The position numbers were made by a program, and so were the translations under genes. The notes under the pieces are model-generated. The model was not told the DNA's origin. It saw only the letters and a program-made list of their open reading frames with translations, and ran no database searches. From Archangium violaceum (GTDB lineage Bacteria > Myxococcota > Myxococcia > Myxococcales > Myxococcaceae), in contig NZ_CP069338.1 in NCBI RefSeq assembly GCF_016859125.1, forward strand, positions 2,692,501 through 2,756,500: a DNA stretch of 64,000 bases, in the 5' to 3' direction. This document shows, piece after piece, positions 18,891-28,046 of the stretch (its first letter is position 1; the number at the start of each line of letters is the position of its first letter).

Positions 18891-20768
18891 ATGAGAATCC
18901 GCTCCCGGCTGCTGCTGCTGCTCATCGCCTTCGCCGCGGTGCCCACCGTGGCCACGGGACTGCTGGCATGGCGGGGCGCGGAGCGGGCCCTCGCGGCGTC
19001 GGTGGACGAGCAGCACCGGCGCACCGCGCTCGCCGAGGCGGAGCATGCCGCCACCCATGTCCTCTCGCTGGCCACGGAGCTCGAGGCGGCGCTGCTCCAC
19101 CAGGACCCCACCACGCTCGGCCCCGCCGCGGCCCAGGAGTTCCTCACCCGCGTCTTCCTGCGGCGAGACCGCATCACGCAGGTGGGACTCTTCGATGCCC
19201 AGGCGCACCTGCTGGCCAGCGTCTTCGTGGACGACCCGGAGCCCTTCGCGCGGCAGGAGCCGCAGTTCCGCCGCCACGACACCGTCACCGCCGCGGAGGT
19301 GGAGGACTTCCAGCGGCGGGCGGCGGAGCTGCTCTCCCGGGTGCCCGCGGGCCGCGCGTACACCATCTCCGCGCCCTACCTCACCGCCGTGCGCCACCGG
19401 CCCGCGGTGGTGGTGGCGGCGCGCGAGTCCGGCTCCCACGGCGGAGGGCTCGCCGCCGAGCTGGGCCTGGAGGAGCTCTCCCAGCGGCTGACCACCGGCG
19501 GCGAGAGCCACGAGCGCGTCTTCCTGCTGGATGACCGGGGCCGGCTGCTGCTGGATGGAAGGGCGGAGCACACGCCCCTCCAGGAGGACTTCTCCGCGAG
19601 GCTGCCGGAGGCACGGGGCGCGAGGCAGCCGGGACAGGGCCACTACGAGGAGGACGGACAAACGTGGCTGGCGGCCTTCAGCCCGGTGCCGGAGCTGGGC
19701 TGGGTGGCGGTGGTGGCCCGCCCGCGCGAGGCCGCGCTCGCTCCGCTGCAGGCCCTGGCCCGGAGTACCTTCGAGGTGCTGGGACTCACCCTGCTGGGCG
19801 TGCTGGTGCTGTCGCCTCTGCTGGCCCGCGCCCTGGCACGCCCCATCGCCCGGCTGGCCGAGGGCGCGCGCGAGCTGGCCCGGGGCAACCTCGGCCACCG
19901 CATCTCCCTCAAGCGCCGGGACGAGCTGGGAGACCTGGCGCACGCCTTCAACGACATGGGCCAGGCGCTGGAGACGGCCCACCGCGAGCTGCTGGGCTTC
20001 AACGAGCAGCTCGCGGCCCAGGTGGAGGAGCGCACCCGCGAGCTGAAGCAGACGCAGGCCCAGCTCTCGCGCAGCCAACGCCTGGCGGCCATGGGAGACC
20101 TGGCGGCCGGCATGGCCCACGAGATGAACAACCCGCTCGCCGCCATCCTGGGCAACGTGCAGCTCATGTTGATGGACCTACCGGAGGAGGACCCGTCCCG
20201 GCGGATGCTCAACACCGTCCACAACCAGGCCCAGCGCATCGCCACCATCGTCCGCGAGCTGCAGTTGCTCTCCGAGCGCCAGCAATCGGGGCGCAGCCCG
20301 GTGGACCTGCACCGGGTGCTCAACCGCGTCCTGGAGGCGCGAGGCCCGGAGCTGACCCAGGCGGGGGTGCGCGTGGACCGCCACTTCCTCTCCGGAGAGG
20401 TGAAGGTGCTCGCCGATACGCAGGCGCTGGGCGACGTCTTCAGCCGGCTGCTGGTCAACGCGCTCAACGCCCTGAGGGACAGGCCGGAGCGTACCCTCAC
20501 GCTGGCCACCCACGTGGTGGACGCGCAGCTGGTGAAGGTGGAGATGCGGGACACGGGCCGGGGCATCCCCCGCGAGCACCTGGAGCGCATCTTCAACCCC
20601 TTCTTCACCACCAAGCAGCAGTGGACCGGGAAGGGCCTGTCCCTGGCCATCTGCCACCGCGTCATCGAGGACCACGGCGGCTCCATCTCCCTCCAGAGCG
20701 ACGAGGGCGTGGGCACCACCGTCACGCTCGTCCTGCCCACGGCCCCCACGCAGGGCTCCCTGGTCTGA
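18891..20768 (+). CDS. Membrane sensor histidine kinase (extracytoplasmic sensor-HAMP-HisKA)
   Basis: A 625-residue kinase. An N-terminal membrane helix (about 5-27) and a second (about 295-315) bracket an extracytoplasmic Cache-like sensor domain. HAMP (about 315-370), a coiled coil, HisKA with H410 in GMAHEMNNPLAAI and HATPase follow. The HATPase carries DTGRGIP and GKGLSLAICHRVI; the second box is slightly atypical (GKGLSL for G-x-GLGL). NtrB/DctB-like kinases of this type usually serve a sigma-54 activator, but no partner regulator lies nearby. It is the last gene of the Ig-like protein group, so it may sense the state of that surface layer. It ends 2 nt before a convergent gene. Confidence 0.9.
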   Translation: MRIRSRLLLLLIAFAAVPTVATGLLAWRGAERALAASVDEQHRRTALAEAEHAATHVLSLATELEAALLHQDPTTLGPAAAQEFLTRVFLRRDRITQVGLFDAQAHLLASVFVDDPEPFARQEPQFRRHDTVTAAEVEDFQRRAAELLSRVPAGRAYTISAPYLTAVRHRPAVVVAARESGSHGGGLAAELGLEELSQRLTTGGESHERVFLLDDRGRLLLDGRAEHTPLQEDFSARLPEARGARQPGQGHYEEDGQTWLAAFSPVPELGWVAVVARPREAALAPLQALARSTFEVLGLTLLGVLVLSPLLARALARPIARLAEGARELARGNLGHRISLKRRDELGDLAHAFNDMGQALETAHRELLGFNEQLAAQVEERTRELKQTQAQLSRSQRLAAMGDLAAGMAHEMNNPLAAILGNVQLMLMDLPEEDPSRRMLNTVHNQAQRIATIVRELQLLSERQQSGRSPVDLHRVLNRVLEARGPELTQAGVRVDRHFLSGEVKVLADTQALGDVFSRLLVNALNALRDRPERTLTLATHVVDAQLVKVEMRDTGRGIPREHLERIFNPFFTTKQQWTGKGLSLAICHRVIEDHGGSISLQSDEGVGTTVTLVLPTAPTQGSLV

Positions 20769-20770
20769 CG

Positions 20771-21166
20771 CTACTCCCCGCGCTGCTGCCGCTCGTGGAG
20801 CACCTCCACGTAGTCCCGCAGCACGCGGAAGGAATCGCTGTCGTAGAGCAGGGAGCTCCTGGCCGACACGTGCTCCTCCAGGGCGTACAGGGAGGTGGTG
20901 AGCGCGCGCCAGCCCTCGAGCATCTCCGCGTAGCGGTGCTGCTCGAGCAGGGCGCGGAACTCCTTCACCGCGGGGTGGTCCGGATGGCGGTTCGAGGAGC
21001 CCCAGCTCAACGCGCGGGAGAGGATCTCCCCGGTCCCGAGCAGACGCAGCTGCTCCTTGTGACGTCGGCTGGCCTCTTTCTCCCTGCGCCAGAAGAAGAT
21101 GGCCAGCGCCACCCATCCGACGAGGAACAGGCCTCCCAGCAACCCCACCACCGTGCACATGCTCAT
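20771..21166 (-). CDS. Small single-span membrane protein, function unknown
   Basis: 131 residues with one N-terminal membrane helix (VVGLLGGLFLVGWVALAIFF) followed by a basic stretch and a soluble, mostly helical cytoplasmic domain. No family recognised. Convergent with the upstream sensor kinase, with 2 nt between the stop codons. The coding composition matches its neighbours. Confidence 0.65.
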   Translation of the reverse strand: MSMCTVVGLLGGLFLVGWVALAIFFWRREKEASRRHKEQLRLLGTGEILSRALSWGSSNRHPDHPAVKEFRALLEQHRYAEMLEGWRALTTSLYALEEHVSARSSLLYDSDSFRVLRDYVEVLHERQQRGE

Positions 21167-21233
21167 GGCGGAGAGTTACCCGACTCCTCCCGCGCCCAAC
21201 AACACGCGCGTTCCGTTCTTCCGAGGCCCATTT

Positions 21234-21290
21234 CCCCTCGCCCTCCGGGAGAGGGACGGGGTGAGGGTACCGGGTGAACCCGGGTTGAAC
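21234..21290. repeat. Dispersed palindromic repeat, copy 1
   Basis: Imperfect CCCTCGCCC/GGGAGAGGG stem, then ACGGGGTGAGGGTA and a tail with GGGTTGAAC. It shares stem and tail with the copy at 31778-31833 and the stem with copies at 29590, 36896 and 47840. It sits in a 240-bp intergenic gap that otherwise shows nothing. Confidence 0.8.
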
Positions 21291-21406
21291 CCTCTGTCCA
21301 CACGGTGGGCCACGGGTTGGAGAACGGGCTCGGATGCACGCTGGCGTCACCGGGAGAAATGACATGAGGACGAGCCGTTGGCGCTTCGCGTGTGGCCCCG
21401 ACCTGC

Positions 21407-23752
21407 TCAGAGCCGGATGCCAATCTGCACGCCGGGCCAGAACTGCACCGAGGAGGAGGTGTCGATCCGATCCTCCTGCACCGGCAACGAGGTGAGCTTG
21501 TACCGGTCCGCCTCGCTGAAGGCGAAGTAGACGTTGTAGGTGGGCCCACCGAAGAGGGCGAAGCGCTCGAAGAGCTGCACCCCGAGCATCAGGCGCGCCT
21601 GGGCCAGCAGGTTGTCGCTGCCCCCGAAGGGGTCCCTCACTCGACGCATCGTGCTGCCCGCCACGTCCCCATCCAGCCACATGCGATCGCCCCACAGCGG
21701 CAGGTGGACGCCCAGCCCGAGGCCCAGGCTGAAGCGCTCCATCCGATCGTCCGGCCCGATGCCGCCCAGCAGCGTCGTGTACACGTACTTGCCGCCGAAC
21801 TTCACGCCGATGTTGGTGAGGTGGATGTCGCTCCCGTAGAACTCCACGTGGAACTGCCCCTTCTTCTCGAAGGAGAGCAGTCCGAAGGGCACGCCCTTCA
21901 CCTCCTCGGAGACGTTCACCAGGCCGAACTGCACGCCCCGCACCACCCGGGCCACGTTGACGAGCCCCAGCTGCAGGCCCGACACGTCCCCGCCCACGTT
22001 CAGCAGCGACAGCTGCATGCCCGACACGTTGCCCGCGCGATTGAACGCCGCCGACCATTGCGCGCCCCGCACCGCGCCGCCCGCCACGTTGAAGACCCCG
22101 GCGCCCTGGAAGCCCTCGAATTCACCCCGCGCCACGTTGAAGCCTCCCGAGCCCTGAAAGCCTCCGAAGCTCCCGCCCGTCACGTTCCCGACGCCCGACA
22201 GCTGCACGCCCCACACCGAGCCCGTCGCCACGTTCGCTCCCCCCGCCAGCTGCCCCAGCCCCACGTCCCCGCGCGCCACGTTCATGACCCCCGCCAGCTG
22301 CCCCCACTCCACGTCCCCGCGCGCCACGTTCACGCCCGCCGTCGCCTGCATTCCATCCACCGGGCCGAGCGCGATGTTCGCCACCGAGGAGGCCTGCACT
22401 CCGCTCGAGCGGCCCTTCACCATGTTCATGCCCGTGGACAGCAGCGCACCGTGGGCCTCCTCGTCGTACCAGTTGGCCAGCAGCGACAGCGCCGCGCCCC
22501 GCACCGCCGCGCCCCCGTTCACCATGCCGAGCGCGAACTGGTTCTCCACCGCCTGGCCCGGTGCACGAAGCGTATTGGTGCTCAGCGACGGAATCACGCT
22601 CAGCGCCGTCGCCAGCCGCGTGCGCGGCCGCCCGGCCGGACTCCCCGCCTCCACCGGAGCCAGGGCCGCCTCGACACCCATCGCCCCACCGACGTTCCCG
22701 CGTGACACGGTGGCCTCCAGCGGCACGCTCGTGAAGCTCGCGGGAGACAGCGGGGTGCGCTGGCCCTCCACGAGCGAGAAGGTGGCCTCGGAGGCCCTGT
22801 TGTCCAGCTCGCGCCGCACGTGGTAGCGCCCGGGCGCCAGTCCCAGCTCCGTGGGCCGGCCCGGCAGCTTCTGCAGCTCCACCACCAGGTTGCCCGCCTC
22901 GTCGCGCACGAAGAGCCGGCCCTCCAGCGCCTCCGCCAGGTACAGCCCCGCCGACGTGGCCCGCAGGTCCGTCATCACCAGGTCCCCCGAGCCGGCCAGC
23001 TCGATGTCATAGGCCGGGTGCTGGGCGCCGCCGCGCGTCTTCTCGGTGCGGGCCAGCGTCTCGTGGAAGGCGAACTGGTAGGCCTCGTTGAGGGTGACGC
23101 GCCCGTCGCGGGTGGAGTCGGCCGCGCCGCGCAGGCCGGAGATCAGGTGGTGGGTGAAGTACGAGCCGCCCAGCCTGTCGGACTCCTGCGAGGCCTCGTC
23201 CTCGCTGGAGGAGGTGAGGATGGCGTGGCCCCGCACCTTGTTGCCCGAGTCCACGAGGAAGGCGGGCCGGCGGGTGCCCCCCTTGGTGCGGGCGAAGGCA
23301 CCCGAGGCGCAGCTGTCCAGCACGGCGATGCGCACGTCCGCGGGCAGGGCATTCAGGGCGCGGCGCAGCTCGCCATAGTCCAGGCGCTCGCCCTTGAGCA
23401 GCAGCCCCTCCTCGTCCGAGTGGCCCGAGTAATAGACGAGCACCTCCACGCGCGAGGCCCCGGACGCCCGGGCGGCCTCGGCGCGCGAGCGCAGCTCCCC
23501 GAGCGCCGTCAGCAACTCCGAGCGCCCCGACTCCACCAGCAGGCGCCGGTCCCCGGCGGCGACTCCGCCCAGCTCGCCCAGCACCTTGTCGAAGGACTTC
23601 GCGTCCGACACGGCGTAGCGCAGGCGCACGCGCTCGGGGCCGCCGTCGTTGACGCCCACGAGGAGCGCGAGCCGCCGCACCGTGCCCGTCTCGGCGAGGG
23701 CCGGAGCGGCGAGCAGCAGGCCGAGGAGGACGAAGGCTCTGGAAACGCTCAT
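21407..23752 (-). CDS. Caspase-family (C14) protease fused to LA_2272-like surface repeats
   Basis: A 781-residue secreted or outer-membrane protein. The signal peptide ends ALAETG. A caspase/metacaspase-like domain (about 25-250) has the catalytic His in VYYSGHSDEEG and Cys in VLDSCASGAF. A PEGA-like beta domain (about 275-345) follows. About a dozen repeats of roughly 16 residues then occupy about 400-610, with the theme G-x-Q-L-G-(x)-V-N-V-A (for example SGLQLGLVNVARVV). This is the pattern called LA_2272 surface repeats. A C-terminal barrel-like region ends in GVQIGIRL. The start at 23752 overlaps the stop of the upstream ActD-like gene (ATGA). The open frame continues to 24514 but only as the shadow of that gene. 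A protease with predicted Arg/Lys or Asp preference displayed with a repeat barrel is unusual. Confidence 0.85.
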   Translation of the reverse strand: MSVSRAFVLLGLLLAAPALAETGTVRRLALLVGVNDGGPERVRLRYAVSDAKSFDKVLGELGGVAAGDRRLLVESGRSELLTALGELRSRAEAARASGASRVEVLVYYSGHSDEEGLLLKGERLDYGELRRALNALPADVRIAVLDSCASGAFARTKGGTRRPAFLVDSGNKVRGHAILTSSSEDEASQESDRLGGSYFTHHLISGLRGAADSTRDGRVTLNEAYQFAFHETLARTEKTRGGAQHPAYDIELAGSGDLVMTDLRATSAGLYLAEALEGRLFVRDEAGNLVVELQKLPGRPTELGLAPGRYHVRRELDNRASEATFSLVEGQRTPLSPASFTSVPLEATVSRGNVGGAMGVEAALAPVEAGSPAGRPRTRLATALSVIPSLSTNTLRAPGQAVENQFALGMVNGGAAVRGAALSLLANWYDEEAHGALLSTGMNMVKGRSSGVQASSVANIALGPVDGMQATAGVNVARGDVEWGQLAGVMNVARGDVGLGQLAGGANVATGSVWGVQLSGVGNVTGGSFGGFQGSGGFNVARGEFEGFQGAGVFNVAGGAVRGAQWSAAFNRAGNVSGMQLSLLNVGGDVSGLQLGLVNVARVVRGVQFGLVNVSEEVKGVPFGLLSFEKKGQFHVEFYGSDIHLTNIGVKFGGKYVYTTLLGGIGPDDRMERFSLGLGLGVHLPLWGDRMWLDGDVAGSTMRRVRDPFGGSDNLLAQARLMLGVQLFERFALFGGPTYNVYFAFSEADRYKLTSLPVQEDRIDTSSSVQFWPGVQIGIRL

Positions 23753-24540
23753 GGCGAGGACTTCTCCAACAGGAAGGATGTCTGCATGTACCGCGAAGGC
23801 AGGGGCAAGCGCGAGGTTCGCGCCTCCGGATGGGTGGCGAGCGAGCGGGCGGCGGCGAGCACCTCGTCCAGGGCGAAGGGGGCCTCGGCGGTGACGAGGA
23901 AGAAGCGCTCGAAGCCGGGCGCGTCGTCCAGGGCGTAGGCGCCGGGCAGCACGTGGGTGCCGGAGGGCGCGAGCGGCACCGAGGCGGTACCGGACTCGGG
24001 GGCATGCAGGGTGATGGTGCCCCGTCCGTCCACGGAGAGGATGACGCCATGCGCCTGGCCCGCGGCCACGTAGGCCAGCTGCACCACGTCCCCGGGAGCC
24101 GCGAGCGCCCCATCCGCGAGCTCCTCGGCGGCGTCGGCGTGCTGGCGGTGGACGGTGAGCCGGGCCCCCAGGCCCTTCAACCGCGTCTCCTCCAGCTCCA
24201 CCGCGGGGCCCACCGGGGCGGAGACCTGGGGCCGCGCGAGGACGGCGAGGCCCGCGACCGCGAGCGCCGGCACGAGGGCGAAGGCGGGAAGAAAGGAGCG
24301 GGAGGGACGCTCCCCGCGAGCCCGCTGGACGCGGACCCGGGACTCCACCCGTCGGGCTACTTCCGAGGGTGGGAGCCGGGCGAGGATGGCGGCGGTGTCG
24401 GCCTCGAGCGCGGCGAGCCGGGCGGCGCCGTCCGGCTCCTCGAGGAGACGGACCCTGGCGGCGGCGAGCATCTCGGGGGGGAGCTCTCCGAGGGCGATCC
24501 GTTCGAGCAACCAATCGGGGGTGCGATAGGGGGGACGCAT
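23749..24540 (-). CDS. ActD-like single-span membrane protein (anti-sigma-like)
   Basis: 263 residues. The helical N-terminal cytoplasmic part (TPDWLLERIALGELPPEML, then an E/A-rich helix) resembles anti-sigma or ActD-like proteins of myxobacteria, but no zinc-binding HxxxCxxC is present. One membrane helix (about 83-103, FALVPALAVAGLAVLA) is followed by a beta-rich extracytoplasmic domain containing GVILSVDGRGTITLH. It overlaps the caspase gene by 4 nt, so the two are translationally coupled and probably act together at the envelope. The cognate sigma factor, if any, is not in this window. Function inferred from context only. Confidence 0.7.
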   Translation of the reverse strand: MRPPYRTPDWLLERIALGELPPEMLAAARVRLLEEPDGAARLAALEADTAAILARLPPSEVARRVESRVRVQRARGERPSRSFLPAFALVPALAVAGLAVLARPQVSAPVGPAVELEETRLKGLGARLTVHRQHADAAEELADGALAAPGDVVQLAYVAAGQAHGVILSVDGRGTITLHAPESGTASVPLAPSGTHVLPGAYALDDAPGFERFFLVTAEAPFALDEVLAAARSLATHPEARTSRLPLPSRYMQTSFLLEKSSP

Positions 24541-24790
24541 GGTGTCTCCTGCGTCATGGGAACACCGGCCCCCGGACGAAGTGTCACCGCCCTCTTCCGA
24601 CCCTCACCTTTTTACCGCTCCTGCGCTCCCTCCCCCGCTCTCCGAGGGGTTGAGTGAGCGGCCAATGCACGTGGGCCTACGCCTGCCCGTGGACGTGTTG
24701 ACTTCCCGTGGCGTCCAGAGACTTCCGCCTCTAAGGAGTGCACCCACCCGGATACTGTTTCCCCACACCCCAGCACGCGCTCATCCCTCC

Positions 24791-25447
24791 GTGACGACGA
24801 CCGACACCCTTGAAGCGCTCAAGGACTCCTACTTGTCCGCCCAACTCGCGGGAAACCGCCGAGAGGCCCTGCGCCTCCTCGTGGACGAGGGCGTCCTCCG
24901 GGGAGTTCCCCTGCCCACCCTGCACCTGGAGGTCATCCAGAAGGCCCAGTGGGAGATCGGCCGGTTGTGGCAGGAGAACCACATCTCGGTGGCGCAGGAG
25001 CACATGGCCACCGCCATCTCCCAGCTGGCCCTGTCGCACCTCTACCGTCACCTGCCCAGGGATCCACCCAATGGCCGCCTGGTGATGGTCTCGTGCGTGG
25101 AGGGCGAGCTGCACGAGCTGGGGGCGCGCATGGCCAGTGACTTCCTGGAGATGGCGGGCTTCGACGTGCGCTTCCTCGGAGCCAGCGTCCCCACGGAGCA
25201 CCTGGTGCGGGAGGTGCTCGGCTCCAAACCGGATCTCCTGGCGCTGTCTGTTACCATGACGTACCACCTCCCCGCGTTGCGTCAGGCGATGGCCGCGGTG
25301 CGCGAGGTCGCACCGATGTTGCCCGTGGCCGTGGGGGGGTTGGCCTTCACCTGGGCTCCCGGAGTGGAGGCGGCTCTCGGAGTGCCCTTCTTCGGCAAGG
25401 ACGCGCGCGAGCTGGTCGCGGCGGCCTGCAGGATGTTCAAGGTGTAG
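24791..25447 (+). CDS. Stand-alone cobalamin-binding protein with CarH-type photoreceptor signature
   Basis: 218 residues. The N-terminal helical bundle carries W60 and E70-H71, exactly the W-x9-EH motif that marks adenosylcobalamin-dependent CarH photoreceptors. The C-terminal Rossmann domain carries E106-x-H108-x2-G111, then 41 residues to S153-V-T, then 26 to G182-G183. This is the full B12-binding signature, with His108 the expected lower axial ligand. The MerR DNA-binding domain of CarH is absent, so output must be through protein contacts. It is first in an operon with a helical protein and two hybrid kinases (gaps 2 nt or overlaps). GTG at 24791 was chosen as start by domain length; an in-frame ATG at 24665 is an alternative. 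A methyltransferase corrinoid protein is the main other possibility. Confidence 0.88.
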   Translation: MTTTDTLEALKDSYLSAQLAGNRREALRLLVDEGVLRGVPLPTLHLEVIQKAQWEIGRLWQENHISVAQEHMATAISQLALSHLYRHLPRDPPNGRLVMVSCVEGELHELGARMASDFLEMAGFDVRFLGASVPTEHLVREVLGSKPDLLALSVTMTYHLPALRQAMAAVREVAPMLPVAVGGLAFTWAPGVEAALGVPFFGKDARELVAAACRMFKV

Positions 25448-25449
25448 CC

Positions 25450-26013
25450 ATGCAATCTCTCGCGAGGCTGGTGGAGGGCCGCACCCAGCGGCTCGCCGAG
25501 ACGTCCGTCTCGGGGCTCTACGAGGACCCCTTCTGGTTCGCCCGCTACGGCGAGGACCGGGCCCGGCGCTTTGGCGGCGAGGATGCCGTCTTCCACGTGC
25601 GCTACCTGGTACAGGCGCTGGAGTACGTGCGCGCGGCCGAGTCCGCCCTGGAGTGGCCCGAGGGCCCCGCGCGCGCCGTCCACGAGGCCCGCTCGGCGCT
25701 GGTGCGCCAGACCCTCCACATGCTGTCGGCCCGGGAGGGCCCTCCAACACCCGAGCAGGCGCGTCGTCTGGAGGAAGAGTTGCTACTGCAACTGTCATAC
25801 CTGATGGACGCGCTCGGCACGAAAAGGCCGGGGCTGTTCGTGGAGCATGTGCGGTGGTACGCGGGTTTCTGGCCGAACAGGGAACTGCGGTACACCTACC
25901 GAGGGCTGCTGGAGGCGCTGGAGTCGGCGCTCGCCCAGGAGGCCTCCGTCTCGGAGTTGCCCCGTGCGACGGTGGCGACAGGGCGCACCGCCCTGGAAAA
26001 GGAGCACTCATGA
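25450..26013 (+). CDS. Helical protein of unknown function in the B12/kinase operon
   Basis: 187 residues, predicted all-helical, no signal peptide or membrane segment. It opens with a distinctive aromatic block LYEDPFWFARYGEDRARRF and later has FVEHVRWYAGFWP. No catalytic or cofactor motif was recognised. It begins 2 nt after the B12-domain gene, and its stop overlaps the start of the hybrid kinase (ATGA), so its stoichiometry is probably tied to both. It may link the B12 domain to the kinase, for example as an adaptor, but this is inference from gene order alone. Confidence 0.78.
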   Translation: MQSLARLVEGRTQRLAETSVSGLYEDPFWFARYGEDRARRFGGEDAVFHVRYLVQALEYVRAAESALEWPEGPARAVHEARSALVRQTLHMLSAREGPPTPEQARRLEEELLLQLSYLMDALGTKRPGLFVEHVRWYAGFWPNRELRYTYRGLLEALESALAQEASVSELPRATVATGRTALEKEHS

Positions 26014-28046
26014 CGACGCCCGTACCCGCGTCCCTGTGGCAGTTCCTGAGCCGCGAGGTGGCGCTGGTGTGCGATGCGTCTGGCACCCTCGCCTGGGTGG
26101 ATGATCGCGCGGTGCGGCTGCTGGAAGCCGTGCCGGGCCAGCCGCTGCGTGCGCTGGCGGCCCAGGGCACCGAGGACAAGGTGGACAAGCTCATCACCCT
26201 GGCTCGTGACGAGCGGGTGGAGGGCTGGGAGATCATCCTCTGCGTGGCGGGCATGCCGCGCACCTTCGCCTTCCGGGGCGCCCCGCACGAGGGAGGCGTG
26301 GCGCTGGTGGGCAGCCTGGTGGCGGAGGACTACGCCGCCTCGCTCTCGCAGGTGAGCGAGACGATGAGCGAGCTGGCGGCGATGCACCGCGAGGCGGAGC
26401 GCAACCAACGCGAGCTCAAGCGGCGCGCGGACGAGCTGTTTCGCCTCAACCGGGAGCTGGAGGAGTCCAACCGCGGCGTGCGCACCCTGCACGCCGAGCT
26501 GGACGAGAAGACGGAGAGCCTGGTGCGCGCCGCGGAAGTGAAGAGCCGCGTGGTGGCCAACGTGAGCCACGAGTTCCGCACCCCGCTGCACTCCATCCTC
26601 GGACTGGCGCGGCTGCTGCTCAACCCCGTCAACGGCCCGCTCGCCCCCGAGCAGCAGAAGCAGGTGCAGTTCATCCGCACCTCGGCCGAGGCGCTCTTCG
26701 AGCTGGTGAATGACCTGCTGGACCTCTCCAAGATGGAGTCCGGCAAGGCGACGCTGCGGCCCACGCGCTTCAGCTCGGGGGACTTCCTGGGGGCGCTGCG
26801 CGGGATGATGCGGCCGCTGGTGCCGGCGGACTCGGCGGTGGAGCTGCGCTTCGAGGAGCCCGAGACGAACCTCACGCTGGAGACGGACGAGGCCAAGGTG
26901 AGCCAGGTGCTGCGCAACCTGGTGTCCAACGCGCTGAAGTTCACGGAGAAGGGCCACGTCACCGTCTCGGCCGAGCGGGGCCCGGACGACACGGTGTGCT
27001 TCCGGGTGCGCGACACGGGCATCGGCATCGCGCAGGCGCACCACACGCGCATCTTCGAGGAATTCACCCAGGTGGAGAGCCCGCTGCAGAAGAAGGTGAA
27101 GGGCACGGGCCTGGGGCTGGCGCTGTCGCGGCGGCTCGCGGAGTTCCTGGGCGGCAGCCTCACGGTGCAGAGCACGCCGGGCCAGGGCTCCACCTTCCTG
27201 CTCACCATCCCCCGGGTGCACCCGGAGGTGCAGGAGATGGCGGGCCTCGCCGAGCGCAGCCAGCAGTTGGATCCAGCCCGCGCGCCGGTGCTGGTGCTGG
27301 AGGACGACCGGCAGACGCTCTTCCTCTACGGGAAGTACCTGGCGCGCTCGGGCTTCCAGGTGCTGCCGGTGCGCACGGTGGACGAGGCGCGGCGAACCAT
27401 CCAGCGGGTGCGTCCGGCGGCGGTGGTGCTGGACGTCATGCTGGAGGGCGAGACGAGCTGGGGCTTCCTCTCCGAGCTCAAGGGCAACGCGGCCACTCGC
27501 GACATCCCCATCCTGGTGGTGACGCTGATGGACCGCGAGAACAAGGCGCGCGCGCTGGGCGCGGACGAGTTCTGGCTCAAGCCCGTGGTCGAGGAGCAGC
27601 TCCTGAGCAAGCTGGCCTCCATGGCGCGCACCGGCCCCATGCGCAAGCTGCTCATCATCGACGACGACGACGTGCACCGCTACCTGCTGCGGCAGCTCCT
27701 CAAGGACACGCCCTACATGCTGGCGGAGGCGTCCAACGGGCCCGCGGGCATCCAGCTGGCGCGCGAGCAGGTCCCCGACCTCATCTTCCTGGACTTCGTG
27801 CTCACGGACATGACGGCCTTCGACGTGCTGGACGACTTGAAGGCCGACCCACGCACGCGCGACATCCCCGTCATCCTCCACACGTCGCGACAGTTGCGGG
27901 AAGACGAACGCCAGCGGCTGGCGAAGGAGACCGCGACCATCCTGGCCAAGCACACGCTGAGTCGTGAGGTGGCCATCGCCCGCATCCGGGACGCACTGCA
28001 CAAGACGGGCCTGGGCACCGACAACGGAGAGAGCCGACGTGGCTGA
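26010..28046 (+). CDS. Hybrid histidine kinase with two C-terminal receiver domains
   Basis: 678 residues, cytosolic. A short PAS-like N-terminal domain (about 10-110) is followed by a coiled coil (about 115-178). HisKA has H187 in ANVSHEFRTPLHSILG. HATPase includes DTGIGIA and GTGLGLALSRRLAEF. Two receivers follow: the first (about 428-540) with acceptor Asp in VVLDVMLEG, the second (about 545-660) with IIDDDDVHRYL and LIFLDFVLTD. In the last receiver the segment TILAKHTLS replaces the usual Lys-Pro. Third gene of the B12 operon; start overlaps the preceding stop and its own stop overlaps the next start. No membrane segment, so its input must be soluble, plausibly the B12 protein. Confidence 0.92.
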   Translation: MTTPVPASLWQFLSREVALVCDASGTLAWVDDRAVRLLEAVPGQPLRALAAQGTEDKVDKLITLARDERVEGWEIILCVAGMPRTFAFRGAPHEGGVALVGSLVAEDYAASLSQVSETMSELAAMHREAERNQRELKRRADELFRLNRELEESNRGVRTLHAELDEKTESLVRAAEVKSRVVANVSHEFRTPLHSILGLARLLLNPVNGPLAPEQQKQVQFIRTSAEALFELVNDLLDLSKMESGKATLRPTRFSSGDFLGALRGMMRPLVPADSAVELRFEEPETNLTLETDEAKVSQVLRNLVSNALKFTEKGHVTVSAERGPDDTVCFRVRDTGIGIAQAHHTRIFEEFTQVESPLQKKVKGTGLGLALSRRLAEFLGGSLTVQSTPGQGSTFLLTIPRVHPEVQEMAGLAERSQQLDPARAPVLVLEDDRQTLFLYGKYLARSGFQVLPVRTVDEARRTIQRVRPAAVVLDVMLEGETSWGFLSELKGNAATRDIPILVVTLMDRENKARALGADEFWLKPVVEEQLLSKLASMARTGPMRKLLIIDDDDVHRYLLRQLLKDTPYMLAEASNGPAGIQLAREQVPDLIFLDFVLTDMTAFDVLDDLKADPRTRDIPVILHTSRQLREDERQRLAKETATILAKHTLSREVAIARIRDALHKTGLGTDNGESRRG

